A stretch of 64,000 bases of DNA from Streptomyces luteolifulvus (GCF_008806595.1 NZ_VZRB01000013.1:124001-188000); one strand, 5' to 3'; shown: positions 17,307 through 26,180, numbered from the stretch's first letter. The notes: a model not told the origin generated them from the letters alone. A program made the numbers and translations.

Positions 17307-18329
17307 ATGGCCATGCCGCTGCGTCAGTCCATCAAGGTCGCTACGTACTTGGCTGAACAAAAGCTCCGCAAGCGAGACAAGTTTCCGCTGATCGTCGAGC
17401 TGGAACCCCTCTTCGCATGCAACCTGAAGTGCGAGGGTTGCGGCAAGATCCAGCACCCGGCCGGAGTACTGAAGCAGCGCATGCCGGTGGCGCAGGCCGT
17501 GGGAGCGGTGCTCGAATCGGGTGCGCCGATGGTGTCCATCGCGGGCGGCGAGCCCCTGATGCACCCTCAGATCGACGAGATCGCACGGCAGTTGGTGGCG
17601 AAGAAGAAATACGTCTTCCTGTGCACCAACGCCATGCTGCTGCGCAAGAAGATGGACAGGTTCAAGCCCTCTCCCTACTTCGCCTTCGCCGTGCACATCG
17701 ACGGGCTGCGGGAGCGGCACGACGAGTCGGTTGCCAAGGAGGGCGTGTTCGACGAGGCCGTGGAGGCCATCAAGGAGGCCAAGCGGCGTGGCTTCCGGGT
17801 GACCACCAACTCGACCTTCTTCAATACGGACACCCCGCAGACCATCATCGAGGTGCTCAACTTCCTCAACGACGACCTCAAGGTCGACGAGATGATGATC
17901 TCGCCCGCCTACGCCTACGAGAAGGCGCCCGACCAGGAGCACTTCCTCGGCGTGGAGCAGACCCGGGAGCTGTTCAAGAAGGCCTTCGCGGGCGGCAACC
18001 GGCGCCGCTGGAGGCTCAACCACTCCCCGCTGTTCCTCGACTTCCTGGAGGGCAAGGTCGACTTCCCCTGCACGGCGTGGGCGATCCCGAACTACTCGCT
18101 CTTCGGCTGGCAGCGGCCCTGCTACCTGATGAGCGACGGCTATGTGCCGACGTACCGCGAACTGATCGAGGAGACCGACTGGGACAAGTACGGCCGCGGC
18201 AAGGATCCGCGCTGCGCCAACTGCATGGCGCACTGCGGCTACGAGCCCACCGCCGTCCTCGCCACCATGGGGTCCCTCAAGGAGTCCCTGCGCGCGATGC
18301 GCGAGACGGTCTCCGGAAACCGGGAGTGA
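17307..18329 (+). CDS. hpnH: Adenosyl-hopene transferase HpnH, radical SAM
   Basis: This 340-residue radical SAM enzyme adds a 5'-deoxyadenosyl group to hopene, giving adenosylhopane. The iron-sulfur motif CNLKCEGC lies near residue 37, and the glycine-rich SAM segment SIAGGEPLMHP near residue 75. The C-terminal domain has a further Cys cluster (CANCMAHCGYEP). I chose the ATG at 17307 because AGGAGGTGA lies 7 bases upstream; an in-frame ATG at 17268 has no ribosome site and lies inside hpnG. Confidence 0.95.
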   Translation: MAMPLRQSIKVATYLAEQKLRKRDKFPLIVELEPLFACNLKCEGCGKIQHPAGVLKQRMPVAQAVGAVLESGAPMVSIAGGEPLMHPQIDEIARQLVAKKKYVFLCTNAMLLRKKMDRFKPSPYFAFAVHIDGLRERHDESVAKEGVFDEAVEAIKEAKRRGFRVTTNSTFFNTDTPQTIIEVLNFLNDDLKVDEMMISPAYAYEKAPDQEHFLGVEQTRELFKKAFAGGNRRRWRLNHSPLFLDFLEGKVDFPCTAWAIPNYSLFGWQRPCYLMSDGYVPTYRELIEETDWDKYGRGKDPRCANCMAHCGYEPTAVLATMGSLKESLRAMRETVSGNRE

Positions 18330-18333
18330 CGTC

Positions 18334-19491
18334 ATGACCGCCGTCTCCCTGGGCGTCCCCGAGCCACCGGTCCGGCCGATCGCCGAGCGGCGCGTGTCGC
18401 GGCAGATCCACGTCGGTCCGGTGGCGGTGGGCGGCGGGGCTCCGGTGTCGGTGCAGTCGATGACGACCACCCGTACGTCCGACGTCGGCGCCACCCTCCA
18501 GCAGATCGCGGAGCTCACCGCGTCCGGCTGCCAGATCGTGCGCGTCGCCTGCCCCACGCAGGACGACGCGGACGCCCTCGCCACCATCGCCCGCAAGTCG
18601 CAGATCCCGGTGATCGCCGACATCCACTTCCAGCCGAAGTACGTGTTCGCGGCGATCGAGGCCGGCTGCGCGGCCGTACGCGTCAATCCCGGCAACATCA
18701 AGCAGTTCGACGACAAGGTGAAGGAGATCGCGCGGGCCGCCGGGGACCATGGCACGCCGATCCGTATCGGGGTCAACGCGGGCTCGCTGGACCGGCGCCT
18801 GCTCGAGAAGTACGGCAGGGCCACCCCCGAGGCGCTCGTGGAGTCGGCGCTGTGGGAGGCGTCGCTGTTCGAGGAGCACGGCTTCCGGGACATCAAGATC
18901 TCGGTGAAGCACAACGATCCCGTGGTGATGGTCGACGCCTACCGGCTGCTGGCCGAGCGATGCGACTACCCGCTGCACCTGGGTGTCACGGAGGCGGGCC
19001 CGGCCTTCCAGGGGACCATCAAGTCGGCCGTCGCCTTCGGGGCGCTCCTTTCACGGGGGATCGGGGACACCATCCGGGTGTCGTTGAGCGCACCGCCCGC
19101 CGAGGAGGTCAAGGTCGGCATCCAGATCCTGGAGTCGCTCGGCCTGAGGCAGCGCCGGCTGGAGATCGTGTCGTGTCCGTCCTGCGGGCGCGCCCAGGTC
19201 GACGTCTACAAGCTGGCCGACGAGGTCACGGCGGGCCTGGAGGGCATGGAGGTTCCGTTGCGCGTCGCGGTGATGGGGTGTGTGGTCAACGGCCCCGGCG
19301 AGGCGCGGGAGGCGGACCTCGGGGTCGCCTCCGGCAACGGCAAGGGGCAGATCTTCGTCAAGGGCCAGGTCATCAAGACCGTACCCGAGTCGAAGATCGT
19401 GGAGACCCTCATCGAGGAGGCGATGAAGATCGCCGAACAGATGGAACAGGACGGCGTCGCCTCGGGGGAGCCGGCCGTCACCGTGAGTTGA
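18334..19491 (+). CDS. ispG: 4-hydroxy-3-methylbut-2-enyl diphosphate synthase IspG (GcpE), hopanoid-operon copy
   Basis: This 385-residue MEP-pathway enzyme converts MEcPP to HMBPP using a [4Fe-4S] cluster. Conserved features are VSVQSMTTTRTSDV at the N-terminus, DIHFQPKYVFAA near residue 94, and the cluster cysteines in SCPSCGRAQVD and MGCVVNGPGEA. Streptomyces usually carry a second, housekeeping ispG elsewhere; this copy, next to dxs, should raise isoprenoid supply when hopanoids are made. It sits four bases after hpnH. Confidence 0.93.
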   Translation: MTAVSLGVPEPPVRPIAERRVSRQIHVGPVAVGGGAPVSVQSMTTTRTSDVGATLQQIAELTASGCQIVRVACPTQDDADALATIARKSQIPVIADIHFQPKYVFAAIEAGCAAVRVNPGNIKQFDDKVKEIARAAGDHGTPIRIGVNAGSLDRRLLEKYGRATPEALVESALWEASLFEEHGFRDIKISVKHNDPVVMVDAYRLLAERCDYPLHLGVTEAGPAFQGTIKSAVAFGALLSRGIGDTIRVSLSAPPAEEVKVGIQILESLGLRQRRLEIVSCPSCGRAQVDVYKLADEVTAGLEGMEVPLRVAVMGCVVNGPGEAREADLGVASGNGKGQIFVKGQVIKTVPESKIVETLIEEAMKIAEQMEQDGVASGEPAVTVS

Positions 19492-19518
19492 TCAGCACGG
19501 ACCTGGAGGGGGCCCGAC

Positions 19519-21450
19519 GTGACGATTCTGGAGAAGATCCGGGGACCACGCGACCTGAAGGCGCTGTCGGAGGCGGAACTGGGTGAACTGTCCGAAGAGA
19601 TCAGGGAGTTCCTGGTGCACGCGGTCGCCAGGACCGGCGGACACCTCGGGCCCAATCTGGGCGTGGTGGAACTCTCGCTCGCGCTCCACCGGGTCTTCGA
19701 GTCACCGGTCGACCGCATCCTGTGGGACACCGGCCACCAGAGCTATGTGCACAAGCTGCTGACCGGCCGGCAGGACTTCTCCAAGCTGCGCGGCAAGGGT
19801 GGCCTGTCCGGCTACCCCTCGCGCGAGGAGTCCGAGCACGACGTCATCGAGAACAGCCACGCCTCCACCGCGCTCGGCTGGGCCGACGGACTCGCCAAGG
19901 CCCGTCAGGTGCAGGCGGAGAAGGGGCACGTCGTCGCGGTGATCGGCGACGGGGCGCTGACCGGCGGCATGGCCTGGGAGGCGCTGAACAACATCGCGGC
20001 CGCCAAGAACCGGCCGCTGATCATCGTCGTCAACGACAACGAGAGGTCGTACGCCCCGACCATCGGCGGACTCGCGAACCATCTGGCCACCCTGCGGACC
20101 ACCGACAGCTACGAGAAGGTGCTCGCCTGGGGCAAGGACGTGCTGCTGCGCACGCCCGTCGTCGGCACCACGATCTACGAGTCGCTGCACGGCGCGAAGA
20201 AGGGGTTCAAGGACGCGTTCGCGCCGCAGGGCATGTTCGAGGACCTGGGCCTGAAGTACGTGGGCCCCATCGACGGGCACGACGTAGGGGCCGTGGAGTC
20301 CGCGCTCCGGCGCGCGAAACGCTTCCACGGGCCGGTCCTCGTCCACTGTCTGACGGAGAAGGGCCGCGGCTACGAACCCGCTCTCGCCCACGAGGAGGAC
20401 CACTTCCACACCGTCGGTGTGATGGACCCGCTCACCTGCGCGCCCCTCGCACCCTCGGGCGGTCCGTCCTGGACCTCGGTCTTCGGCGACGAGATCGTCC
20501 GCATCGGGGAGGAGCGGGAGGACGTCGTGGCGATCACGGCGGCCATGCTGCACCCGGTGGGGCTGGGCAAGTTCGCCGAGCGGTTCCCGGACCGGGTGTG
20601 GGACGTCGGCATCGCCGAGCAGCATGCGGCCGTCTCCGCGGCCGGCCTCGCCACCGGCGGACTGCACCCCGTCGTCGCCGTGTACGCCACCTTCCTCAAC
20701 CGTGCCTTCGACCAGCTCCTGATGGACGTGGCACTGCACCGCTGCGGGGTCACCTTCGTCCTCGACCGCGCCGGTGTCACCGGCGTGGACGGGCCCTCCC
20801 ACAACGGTATGTGGGACATGTCGATCCTCCAGGTCGTACCGGGTCTGAGGATCGCCGCACCGCGCGACGCCGACCAGCTGCGGGCGCAGCTGCGGGAGGC
20901 CGTCGCCGTAGACGACGCGCCGACGCTGGTGCGCTTCCCGAAGGAGTCGGTGGGGCCGTCGGTGCCGGCGGTGGACCGTGTCGGCGCAATGGACGTCCTG
21001 CACCGCGGGCCCGGCCCGTCCGAGGTGCTGCTCGTCGCCGTCGGCGTGATGGCACCGGTGTGCCTCCAGGCCGCCGAGCTGCTCGAGGCCCGCGGTATCG
21101 GCTGCACGGTCGTCGACCCCCGCTGGGTCAAGCCCGTCGACCCGGCGCTCCCGGGCCTCGCCGCCGGACACCGTCTCGTCGCCGTCGTCGAGGACAACAG
21201 CCGCGCCTCCGGGGTCGGCGCCGCGGTGGCGCTGGCGCTGGGCGATGCCGAAGTCGACGTCCCCGTACGGCGGTTCGGCATCCCGGAGCAGTTCCTCGCG
21301 CACGCCAAGCGCGGGGAGGTACTGGCCGACATCGGGCTCACGCCCGTCGAGGTGGCCGGCCGTATCAGCGCGAGCCTTGCCGTCAAGGAGCAGGCCGAGG
21401 GCAGTCACGACGGTCCGGCCGCCGTGCCAGTCAAGGAGAAAGCCGAATGA
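19519..21450 (+). CDS. dxs: 1-deoxy-D-xylulose-5-phosphate synthase, hopanoid-operon copy
   Basis: This 643-residue thiamine-diphosphate enzyme condenses pyruvate and glyceraldehyde 3-phosphate, the entry step of the MEP pathway. The N-terminal GHQSYVHKLLTGR, the thiamine-binding motif GDGALTGGMAWEALN, and the central IAEQHAAVSAAGLA and GVDGPSHNG segments are all present. The GTG start follows GGAGGGGG. With ispG it forms a precursor-supply pair within the hopanoid operon. The stop overlaps the aminotransferase ATG. Confidence 0.95.
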   Translation: MTILEKIRGPRDLKALSEAELGELSEEIREFLVHAVARTGGHLGPNLGVVELSLALHRVFESPVDRILWDTGHQSYVHKLLTGRQDFSKLRGKGGLSGYPSREESEHDVIENSHASTALGWADGLAKARQVQAEKGHVVAVIGDGALTGGMAWEALNNIAAAKNRPLIIVVNDNERSYAPTIGGLANHLATLRTTDSYEKVLAWGKDVLLRTPVVGTTIYESLHGAKKGFKDAFAPQGMFEDLGLKYVGPIDGHDVGAVESALRRAKRFHGPVLVHCLTEKGRGYEPALAHEEDHFHTVGVMDPLTCAPLAPSGGPSWTSVFGDEIVRIGEEREDVVAITAAMLHPVGLGKFAERFPDRVWDVGIAEQHAAVSAAGLATGGLHPVVAVYATFLNRAFDQLLMDVALHRCGVTFVLDRAGVTGVDGPSHNGMWDMSILQVVPGLRIAAPRDADQLRAQLREAVAVDDAPTLVRFPKESVGPSVPAVDRVGAMDVLHRGPGPSEVLLVAVGVMAPVCLQAAELLEARGIGCTVVDPRWVKPVDPALPGLAAGHRLVAVVEDNSRASGVGAAVALALGDAEVDVPVRRFGIPEQFLAHAKRGEVLADIGLTPVEVAGRISASLAVKEQAEGSHDGPAAVPVKEKAE

Positions 21451-22832
21451 CCAAGGAGTTCGACCTCGGTGCCCTGCTGGCCGAGCGCGGAGCCGAGCGC
21501 TACGAGCTGCACAGCAGGTATCTCAACCACCAGCTCCCGCGCATGCTGCACACCATCGGCTTCGACAAGGTCTACGAGCGGGCCGAGGGCGCGTACTTCT
21601 GGGACGCGGACGGCGAGGACTACCTGGACATGCTCGCCGGGTTCGGGGTGATGGGCCTCGGCCGTCACCATCCCGTCGTCCGCAAGGCGCTGCACGACGT
21701 CCTCGACGCGCAGCTCGCCGACCTCACCCGCTTCGACTGCCAGCCGCTGCCCGGGCTGCTGGCGGAGAAGCTGCTCGCGCACAGCCCGCACCTGGACCGG
21801 GTGTTCTTCGGCAACAGCGGCACCGAGGCGGTCGAGACCGCGCTGAAGTTCGCCCGGTACGCCACCGGCAAGCCGCGCGTCCTGTACTGCGACCACGCCT
21901 TCCACGGGCTGACGACCGGGTCGCTGTCGGTCAACGGCGAGGACGGCTTCCGGGACGGCTTCGCCCCGCTGCTGCCCGACACGGCCGTCCCGCTCGGTGA
22001 TCTCGACGCCCTGGCCCGGGAGCTGAAGAAGGGCGACGTCGCCGCCCTGATCGTCGAACCCGTGCAGGGCAAGGGTGTGCACGAGGCCCCGCCCGGATAT
22101 CTGCGTGCCGCCCAGGACCTGCTGCACCGGCACAAGGCGCTCCTCATCGCCGACGAGGTGCAGACGGGCCTCGGCCGGACGGGCGACTTCTACGCCTACC
22201 AGCACGAGGAGGGCGTCGAGCCGGACCTGGTGTGCGTCGCCAAGGCGCTGTCCGGCGGCTATGTGCCGGTGGGCGCCACCCTCGGCAAGGACTGGATCTT
22301 CAAGAAGGTCTATTCGTCGATGGACCGGGTGCTGGTCCATTCGGCCAGCTTCGGGTCCAACGCGCAGGCCATGGCGGCGGGCCTGGCCGTGCTGTCCGTC
22401 ATCGAGGACGAGCAGATCGTCGCGAACGCCCGCGCCACGGGTGAGCAGCTCAGGTGCCGGCTCGCGGCGCTGACCGACAAGTACGAGCTGCTCGCCGACG
22501 TCCGCGGCCGTGGCCTGATGATCGGCATCGAGTTCGGCAGACCCGCTTCGCTGAAGCTGCGCAGCCGCTGGACCATGCTGCAGGCCGCCCGCAAGGGACT
22601 CTTCGCCCAGATGGTGGTGGTCCCGCTGCTCCAGCGGCACCGGATCCTCACCCAGGTCTCCGGCGACCACCTGGAGGTGATCAAGCTGATCCCTCCGCTG
22701 ATCATCGGCGAACGGGAGGTGGACCGGTTCGTGGAGGCGTTCACCGCCGTGATGGACGACGCGCACAGCGGGGGCGGGCTGATGTGGGACTTCGGCAAGA
22801 CGCTGGTGAAGCAGGCGGTCGCGAACCGTTGA
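21447..22832 (+). CDS. hpnO: Class III aminotransferase HpnO for aminobacteriohopanetriol
   Basis: This 461-residue PLP enzyme has the class III motifs FFGNSGTEAVETALKFAR near residue 125, the LIADEVQTGLGRTG segment near residue 233, and the PLP lysine in CVAKALSGGYVPVGA near residue 265. In the hopanoid pathway it aminates ribosylhopane to aminobacteriohopanetriol. Assignment rests on operon context, since the family also includes ornithine and acetylornithine aminotransferases. It is the last biosynthetic gene of the operon. Confidence 0.85.
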   Translation: MTKEFDLGALLAERGAERYELHSRYLNHQLPRMLHTIGFDKVYERAEGAYFWDADGEDYLDMLAGFGVMGLGRHHPVVRKALHDVLDAQLADLTRFDCQPLPGLLAEKLLAHSPHLDRVFFGNSGTEAVETALKFARYATGKPRVLYCDHAFHGLTTGSLSVNGEDGFRDGFAPLLPDTAVPLGDLDALARELKKGDVAALIVEPVQGKGVHEAPPGYLRAAQDLLHRHKALLIADEVQTGLGRTGDFYAYQHEEGVEPDLVCVAKALSGGYVPVGATLGKDWIFKKVYSSMDRVLVHSASFGSNAQAMAAGLAVLSVIEDEQIVANARATGEQLRCRLAALTDKYELLADVRGRGLMIGIEFGRPASLKLRSRWTMLQAARKGLFAQMVVVPLLQRHRILTQVSGDHLEVIKLIPPLIIGEREVDRFVEAFTAVMDDAHSGGGLMWDFGKTLVKQAVANR

Positions 22833-22842
22833 TTCCTGGGTT

Positions 22843-22878
22843 TTGCCTGAGAGGCAACAAATTTGCCCAAGGGGCAAA
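22843..22878. promoter_or_regulatory. Tandem palindromic operator before the XRE-cupin regulator
   Basis: Two palindromes of the same design lie 20 bp apart centre to centre: TTGCCT-GAG-AGGCAA (22843-22857) and TTTGCCC-AAG-GGGCAAA (22862-22878). They share the pattern TTGCCY-NAG-RGGCAA and occupy the same face of the helix, immediately upstream of the regulator gene. This is the expected layout for an autoregulated HTH dimer. Confidence 0.75.
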
Positions 22879-22898
22879 GCTTCGGCTGAATGGAGAGC

Positions 22899-23528
22899 AT
22901 GAGCTCCCCGGAAGCCGAGAACGAGCCGTCGACCGGGCCGGTCACCGACCTGCCCGCCGTCGCACCGCAGCTCAGGTCGCTGCGTCGGCGGGCCTCCCTC
23001 ACCCTGGAGGCCGCGGCCCGCGCGGCCGGACTGTCGCCCGCCCACCTCTCCCGCCTGGAGACGGGGCAGCGGCAGCCCTCCCTGCCGATGCTGCTGGCTC
23101 TCGCGCGCATCTACGGTACGACGGTCTCGGAGCTGCTCGGAGAGACGGTCGCCGACCGGGACGCCGTCGTGCGCGCCGCCGACATGGAGCCGACCGCGGC
23201 GGCCGGCTGGACCTACTGGCAGGCCGGTGCGCCCGGCCGCGGAATGCAGGCCCTGCGCGTCCACGTCCCGTACGGCTCCCAGGGCGACATCGTGCGGGTG
23301 CACCCCGGCGAGGAATGGCTGTACGTCACACAGGGGCGGCTGCGGCTGCGCCTCGGGGACACCACGCACCGGCTCGGCCCGGGCGACAGCGCGCACTTCG
23401 ACTCGCTGACCCCGCACCGCATCGCCGCCCTGGACCCGGACGGGGTCGAGCTCCTGTTCGTCCACACCCTGCTGCAGAGCCCCACGGCCACGCTGTGCCT
23501 GGGCCCCGTCACCGGAGAGATGCCATGA
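22899..23528 (+). CDS. XRE-family regulator with C-terminal cupin
   Basis: This 209-residue protein has a helix-turn-helix at residues 25-80 (RRRASLTLEAAARAAGLSPA, then LSRLETGQRQPSLPML) and a cupin at residues 125-195 (VHPGEEWLYVTQGRLRLRLG). XRE-cupin proteins repress or activate in response to small metabolites bound by the cupin. The ATG at 22899 has GGAGA just upstream, whereas the ATG at 22890 has no ribosome site. Two matched palindromes lie just ahead. It is the likely local regulator, perhaps only of itself and the small membrane protein that follows. Confidence 0.88.
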   Translation: MSSPEAENEPSTGPVTDLPAVAPQLRSLRRRASLTLEAAARAAGLSPAHLSRLETGQRQPSLPMLLALARIYGTTVSELLGETVADRDAVVRAADMEPTAAAGWTYWQAGAPGRGMQALRVHVPYGSQGDIVRVHPGEEWLYVTQGRLRLRLGDTTHRLGPGDSAHFDSLTPHRIAALDPDGVELLFVHTLLQSPTATLCLGPVTGEMP

Positions 23529-23653
23529 GCGACAGAAACATGGAGGAGAAGTTCCCCCGCGCCCTGTGGATACGGCTGATCATCTACATCGCGGTCGGGC
23601 ACGTCTTCGCCGCGTTCGTCTACCTGCTGTTCGAGGTCGGCGCGAAGCAGTGA
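23525..23653 (+). CDS. Small 42-residue membrane protein (DUF6126-like)
   Basis: This short protein starts in the stop codon of the XRE-cupin gene (ATGA). It has a charged N-terminus followed by one hydrophobic helix, LWIRLIIYIAVGHVFAAFVY. I recall this family (DUF6126) following XRE-cupin regulators at the end of Streptomyces hopanoid operons. Strict coupling to the regulator suggests a joint role, for example signal transfer from the membrane. No function is known to me. Confidence 0.75.
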   Translation: MSDRNMEEKFPRALWIRLIIYIAVGHVFAAFVYLLFEVGAKQ

Positions 23654-23666
23654 AGCAGTAGGGAGC

Positions 23667-23706
23667 AATGGGGACCCGGGCGGTCACATGGGGACCCAGG
23701 AGGTCA
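23667..23706. repeat. Two tandem near-identical 20-bp repeats
   Basis: The unit ATGGGGACCC-RGGMGGTCA occurs twice in direct tandem (23667-23686 and 23687-23706). The second copy runs into the stop codon of the convergent phosphatase gene. It looks like a local slippage duplication. Confidence 0.6.
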
Positions 23707-24501
23707 GTCGAGCAGCCGCTCCCGCAGCCGCTCACGCATCTTCGGGGTGACCCTCAGCCCCTTCTCCAGGTAGGCGTCCACGGCGCCCCAGGTCTCCTCG
23801 ATGGTCTCCAGGGCCGCCGTGAGGTACTCGGCGCGCGCGTCGAACAGGGGGCTGAGCAGCTCCATGACCTCGGGGGAGTAGGCCGCCGCGGACTTGCTGC
23901 TGCGGTGCACCTTGTAGCGGCGGTGCGTGGCGTTGGACTCCAGGTAGTCGGCGAGGATCGCCTCGCGCTCCACGCCCAGGGCGAGCAGCGTCACCGCGAC
24001 GGACAGTCCCGCGCGGTCCTTGCCCGCCGCGCAGTGCATCAGCGCGGGGACACTGTCCTCTGCGAGCGAGTGCAGCACCTCGGAGTGCTCGGCGGTGCGT
24101 TCCTTGATGATCCTGCGGTAGGAGGTGATCATCCGGTTCGCCGCCTTGCCGTCCGCGAGGATCCCGCGCAGCTGCTCGATCTCGCCGTCGCGGACCATCT
24201 TCCAGAACTCGGCGCCGTCCGCGGGGTCGGACAGCGGCAGATTCACATTGCGCACGCCCGGCAGCTCGACGTCCGGGCCCTCAAGCTTCTGGTCGGCCGC
24301 GTTGCGGAAGTCGAAGATCGTGTGCAGGCCCAGGGAGCCGAGGAACGCGGCGTCCTCCTGAGTCGCATGGGCGAGGTGGCCGCTGCGGAACAGGACTCCG
24401 TGCCGCACCCGCCGGCCGTCCACGGTCGGCAGTCCGCCGACGTCACGGAAGTTGCGCACACCGGCGAGCTCGGGCTCGGTCGACGGGATCTGCTGCGTCA
24501 C
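23704..24501 (-). CDS. Tyrosine-protein phosphatase (PtpB/MptpB-like)
   Basis: This 265-residue protein carries the phosphatase P-loop HCAAGKDRAG near residue 155, with the Lys/Asp pattern HCxxGKDRxG of bacterial triple-specificity phosphatases such as M. tuberculosis PtpB. The N-terminal block GVRNFRDVGGLPTVDGRRVR is diagnostic of the same group. These enzymes remove phosphate from phosphotyrosine proteins and sometimes phosphoinositides. I chose the GTG at 24501 because GGGGAGGAG lies directly upstream; the frame is open further but without a ribosome site. Confidence 0.88.
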   Translation of the reverse strand: MTQQIPSTEPELAGVRNFRDVGGLPTVDGRRVRHGVLFRSGHLAHATQEDAAFLGSLGLHTIFDFRNAADQKLEGPDVELPGVRNVNLPLSDPADGAEFWKMVRDGEIEQLRGILADGKAANRMITSYRRIIKERTAEHSEVLHSLAEDSVPALMHCAAGKDRAGLSVAVTLLALGVEREAILADYLESNATHRRYKVHRSSKSAAAYSPEVMELLSPLFDARAEYLTAALETIEETWGAVDAYLEKGLRVTPKMRERLRERLLD

Positions 24502-24535
24502 GAGGGCTCCTCCCCATCCGGCCCGTCGACGTGGC

Positions 24536-24805
24536 TCATCGACGGACACGCTCTCGACGATACGACATGGATTCCTGAGGCAATGATGTGTCCACAGGCG
24601 TTGTCCCGCCCGCCGGCGTCCGCTGATGATGTTGGTCCTTGAGTGCACCTGTTCGGACCTGTGAGGCATGGCGCTGGAGATCGCCGAAAACGGCCGTACG
24701 TGGCTTCTGTCCGGGCCGCACAGCGCCCCACTGCCGGATGCGCGACGACGTCAATTTAAATAGCTCCGCCGCATCTGAGCCTTCTGTCCGAATTGGCGCC
24801 TTCAT
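24536..24805 (-). CDS. Possible small protein of 89 residues, unknown
   Basis: This frame begins at an ATG with AGAAGGAG 7 bases upstream, one of the better ribosome sites in the window, and ends 34 bases before the phosphatase gene on the same strand. The product starts MKAPIRTEGSDAAELFKL and is polar and Arg-rich at the C-terminus. Third-position G/C is well below that of neighbouring genes (codons such as ATT, ACA, TTT, AAA), so it is either a young or foreign small gene or a chance frame in an AT-richer intergenic stretch. No family is recognised. Confidence 0.3.
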   Translation of the reverse strand: MKAPIRTEGSDAAELFKLTSSRIRQWGAVRPGQKPRTAVFGDLQRHASQVRTGALKDQHHQRTPAGGTTPVDTSLPQESMSYRRERVRR

Positions 24806-25024
24806 TCCAACTCCTTCTGGAATAGGGGGTCCTGGGCAGTGGTGCGTGAGGAGCGTCATATTCGTGACCGTGCGTCGTCCGTCATGTTCACGTAATTCAG
24901 GTGCTTTTCATGGACTTTGAGGAGAGCGACGGCCTTCTAATTCACTGAGGGTGACCGTAAATTCCCGTAAGGGATCAAGAGAAACGCATTCGTGCGGAAC
25001 CGGTCGGTTGTCCCTTTGTGCCGT

Positions 25025-25230
25025 GCTCGCTTACGTTCGCCACCGATCCGGACGGACGCCCAATCCTGCCGCCGCCCGGAGCAAGCACACACTCACCCGT
25101 GCACGGCAGGAGCGGGGGACCCACAGGTACAACGCCTGTTCCGGTCTCCGGAACGGCTAGGGGTAAAGCCGCGTTTCGGCGCGGCCGGACATCTCCAGTC
25201 CGCACCCGACAGCTCACCTCGCAGGCGCCG
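25025..25230 (+). promoter_or_regulatory. c-di-AMP (ydaO/yuaA) riboswitch leader
   Basis: The 200 bases before the LysM/M23 gene contain the conserved blocks of the ydaO class in order: GCGGGGGACCCACAGGT near 25112, GGGGTAAAGCCGCG near 25160, and the closing ACAGCTCACCTCGCAGGC near 25209. In Streptomyces this riboswitch precedes cell-wall hydrolase genes, and binding of c-di-AMP lowers expression. Boundaries are approximate. The 500 bases further upstream hold no recognised element apart from the possible small ORF on the minus strand. Confidence 0.85.
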
Positions 25231-25244
25231 GAGAGGAATTCGCC

Positions 25245-26180
25245 ATGCCCGCGAAGGGTAAGCATCGCCGTCCCAAGTCCCGTCGTTTCACCCGCTCGAT
25301 CGCCGTCGCCGGAACCAGCGGCGCCGCGCTCGCCCTCCCGCTCCTGGGAGCCACCGGAGCCCACGCCGCCCCCTCCCAGTCCATTTCCCAGAATGCTTCG
25401 GAAAAGGCCGTGCAGTTCGCTCCGGCCGCGACGAAGGCGACCGGGAAGAAGGCCGCCACGCAGAAGGTGGATGTGCGGCTCTATTCGGTGCGCGCGGGCG
25501 ATTACCTCTCGAAGATCGCCAAGGAGCAGCATGTCAGCGGTGGCTGGCAGAGGCTCTACCAGGACAACCGTGATCTCGTCGGTGACAACCCGTCGCTGAT
25601 CCACCCCGGCCTGAAGCTCAGCATCAACAAGAAGGCCGTGACGAGCGTCCCGAAGGCCAAGTCGCCGTCCTCCGCGAAGTCTTCCGCCGCGAAGTCGTCC
25701 TCGGCCGCGCAGGCCCCGGCGAAGAAACCGGCGGCCGTCACCCGGGCCGCTCAGCCGGCCGCCGCCTCGAGCGGTTACAGCGCCCCGCTGAGCGGTGCCA
25801 CCGTCGGCACCGCCTACCGCGTGGCGGGCAGCATGTGGTCCAGCGGCTACCACACCGGCGCCGACTTCGTCGTCCCGACCGGCACCTCGCTCAAGGCCGT
25901 GGCCGCGGGCACGGTCGTCTCCGCGGGCTGGGGCGGTGCTTACGGCAACCAGGTCGTCATCAAGCTCAACGACGGCTACTACGCCCAGTACGGCCACCTG
26001 TCCTCGCTCTCCGTCTCGGCGGGCCAGACCGTCACCGCGGGCCAGCAGATCGGCCTCTCCGGGGCGACCGGCAATGTCACCGGACCCCACCTGCACTTCG
26101 AGATCCGGACCACGCCGAACTACGGCTCGGACGTGGACCCGGTCGCCTACCTCCGCTCGCACGGCGTCGCCATCGGCTGA
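25245..26180 (+). CDS. Secreted LysM - M23 family peptidoglycan hydrolase
   Basis: This 311-residue protein starts with a signal peptide (KGKHRRPKSRRFTRS, a hydrophobic core, then a probable cut after AHA near residue 41). A LysM domain follows at residues 79-128 (VRAGDYLSKIAKEQHVSG), then a Lys/Ala/Ser-rich linker to about residue 175. The C-terminal M23 metallopeptidase domain holds zinc ligands in GYHTGADF and GPHLHFEIR. M23 enzymes cut peptide cross-links in peptidoglycan. A GGAGAGG ribosome site precedes the ATG. Expression is probably set by the c-di-AMP riboswitch in the leader. Confidence 0.93.
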   Translation: MPAKGKHRRPKSRRFTRSIAVAGTSGAALALPLLGATGAHAAPSQSISQNASEKAVQFAPAATKATGKKAATQKVDVRLYSVRAGDYLSKIAKEQHVSGGWQRLYQDNRDLVGDNPSLIHPGLKLSINKKAVTSVPKAKSPSSAKSSAAKSSSAAQAPAKKPAAVTRAAQPAAASSGYSAPLSGATVGTAYRVAGSMWSSGYHTGADFVVPTGTSLKAVAAGTVVSAGWGGAYGNQVVIKLNDGYYAQYGHLSSLSVSAGQTVTAGQQIGLSGATGNVTGPHLHFEIRTTPNYGSDVDPVAYLRSHGVAIG

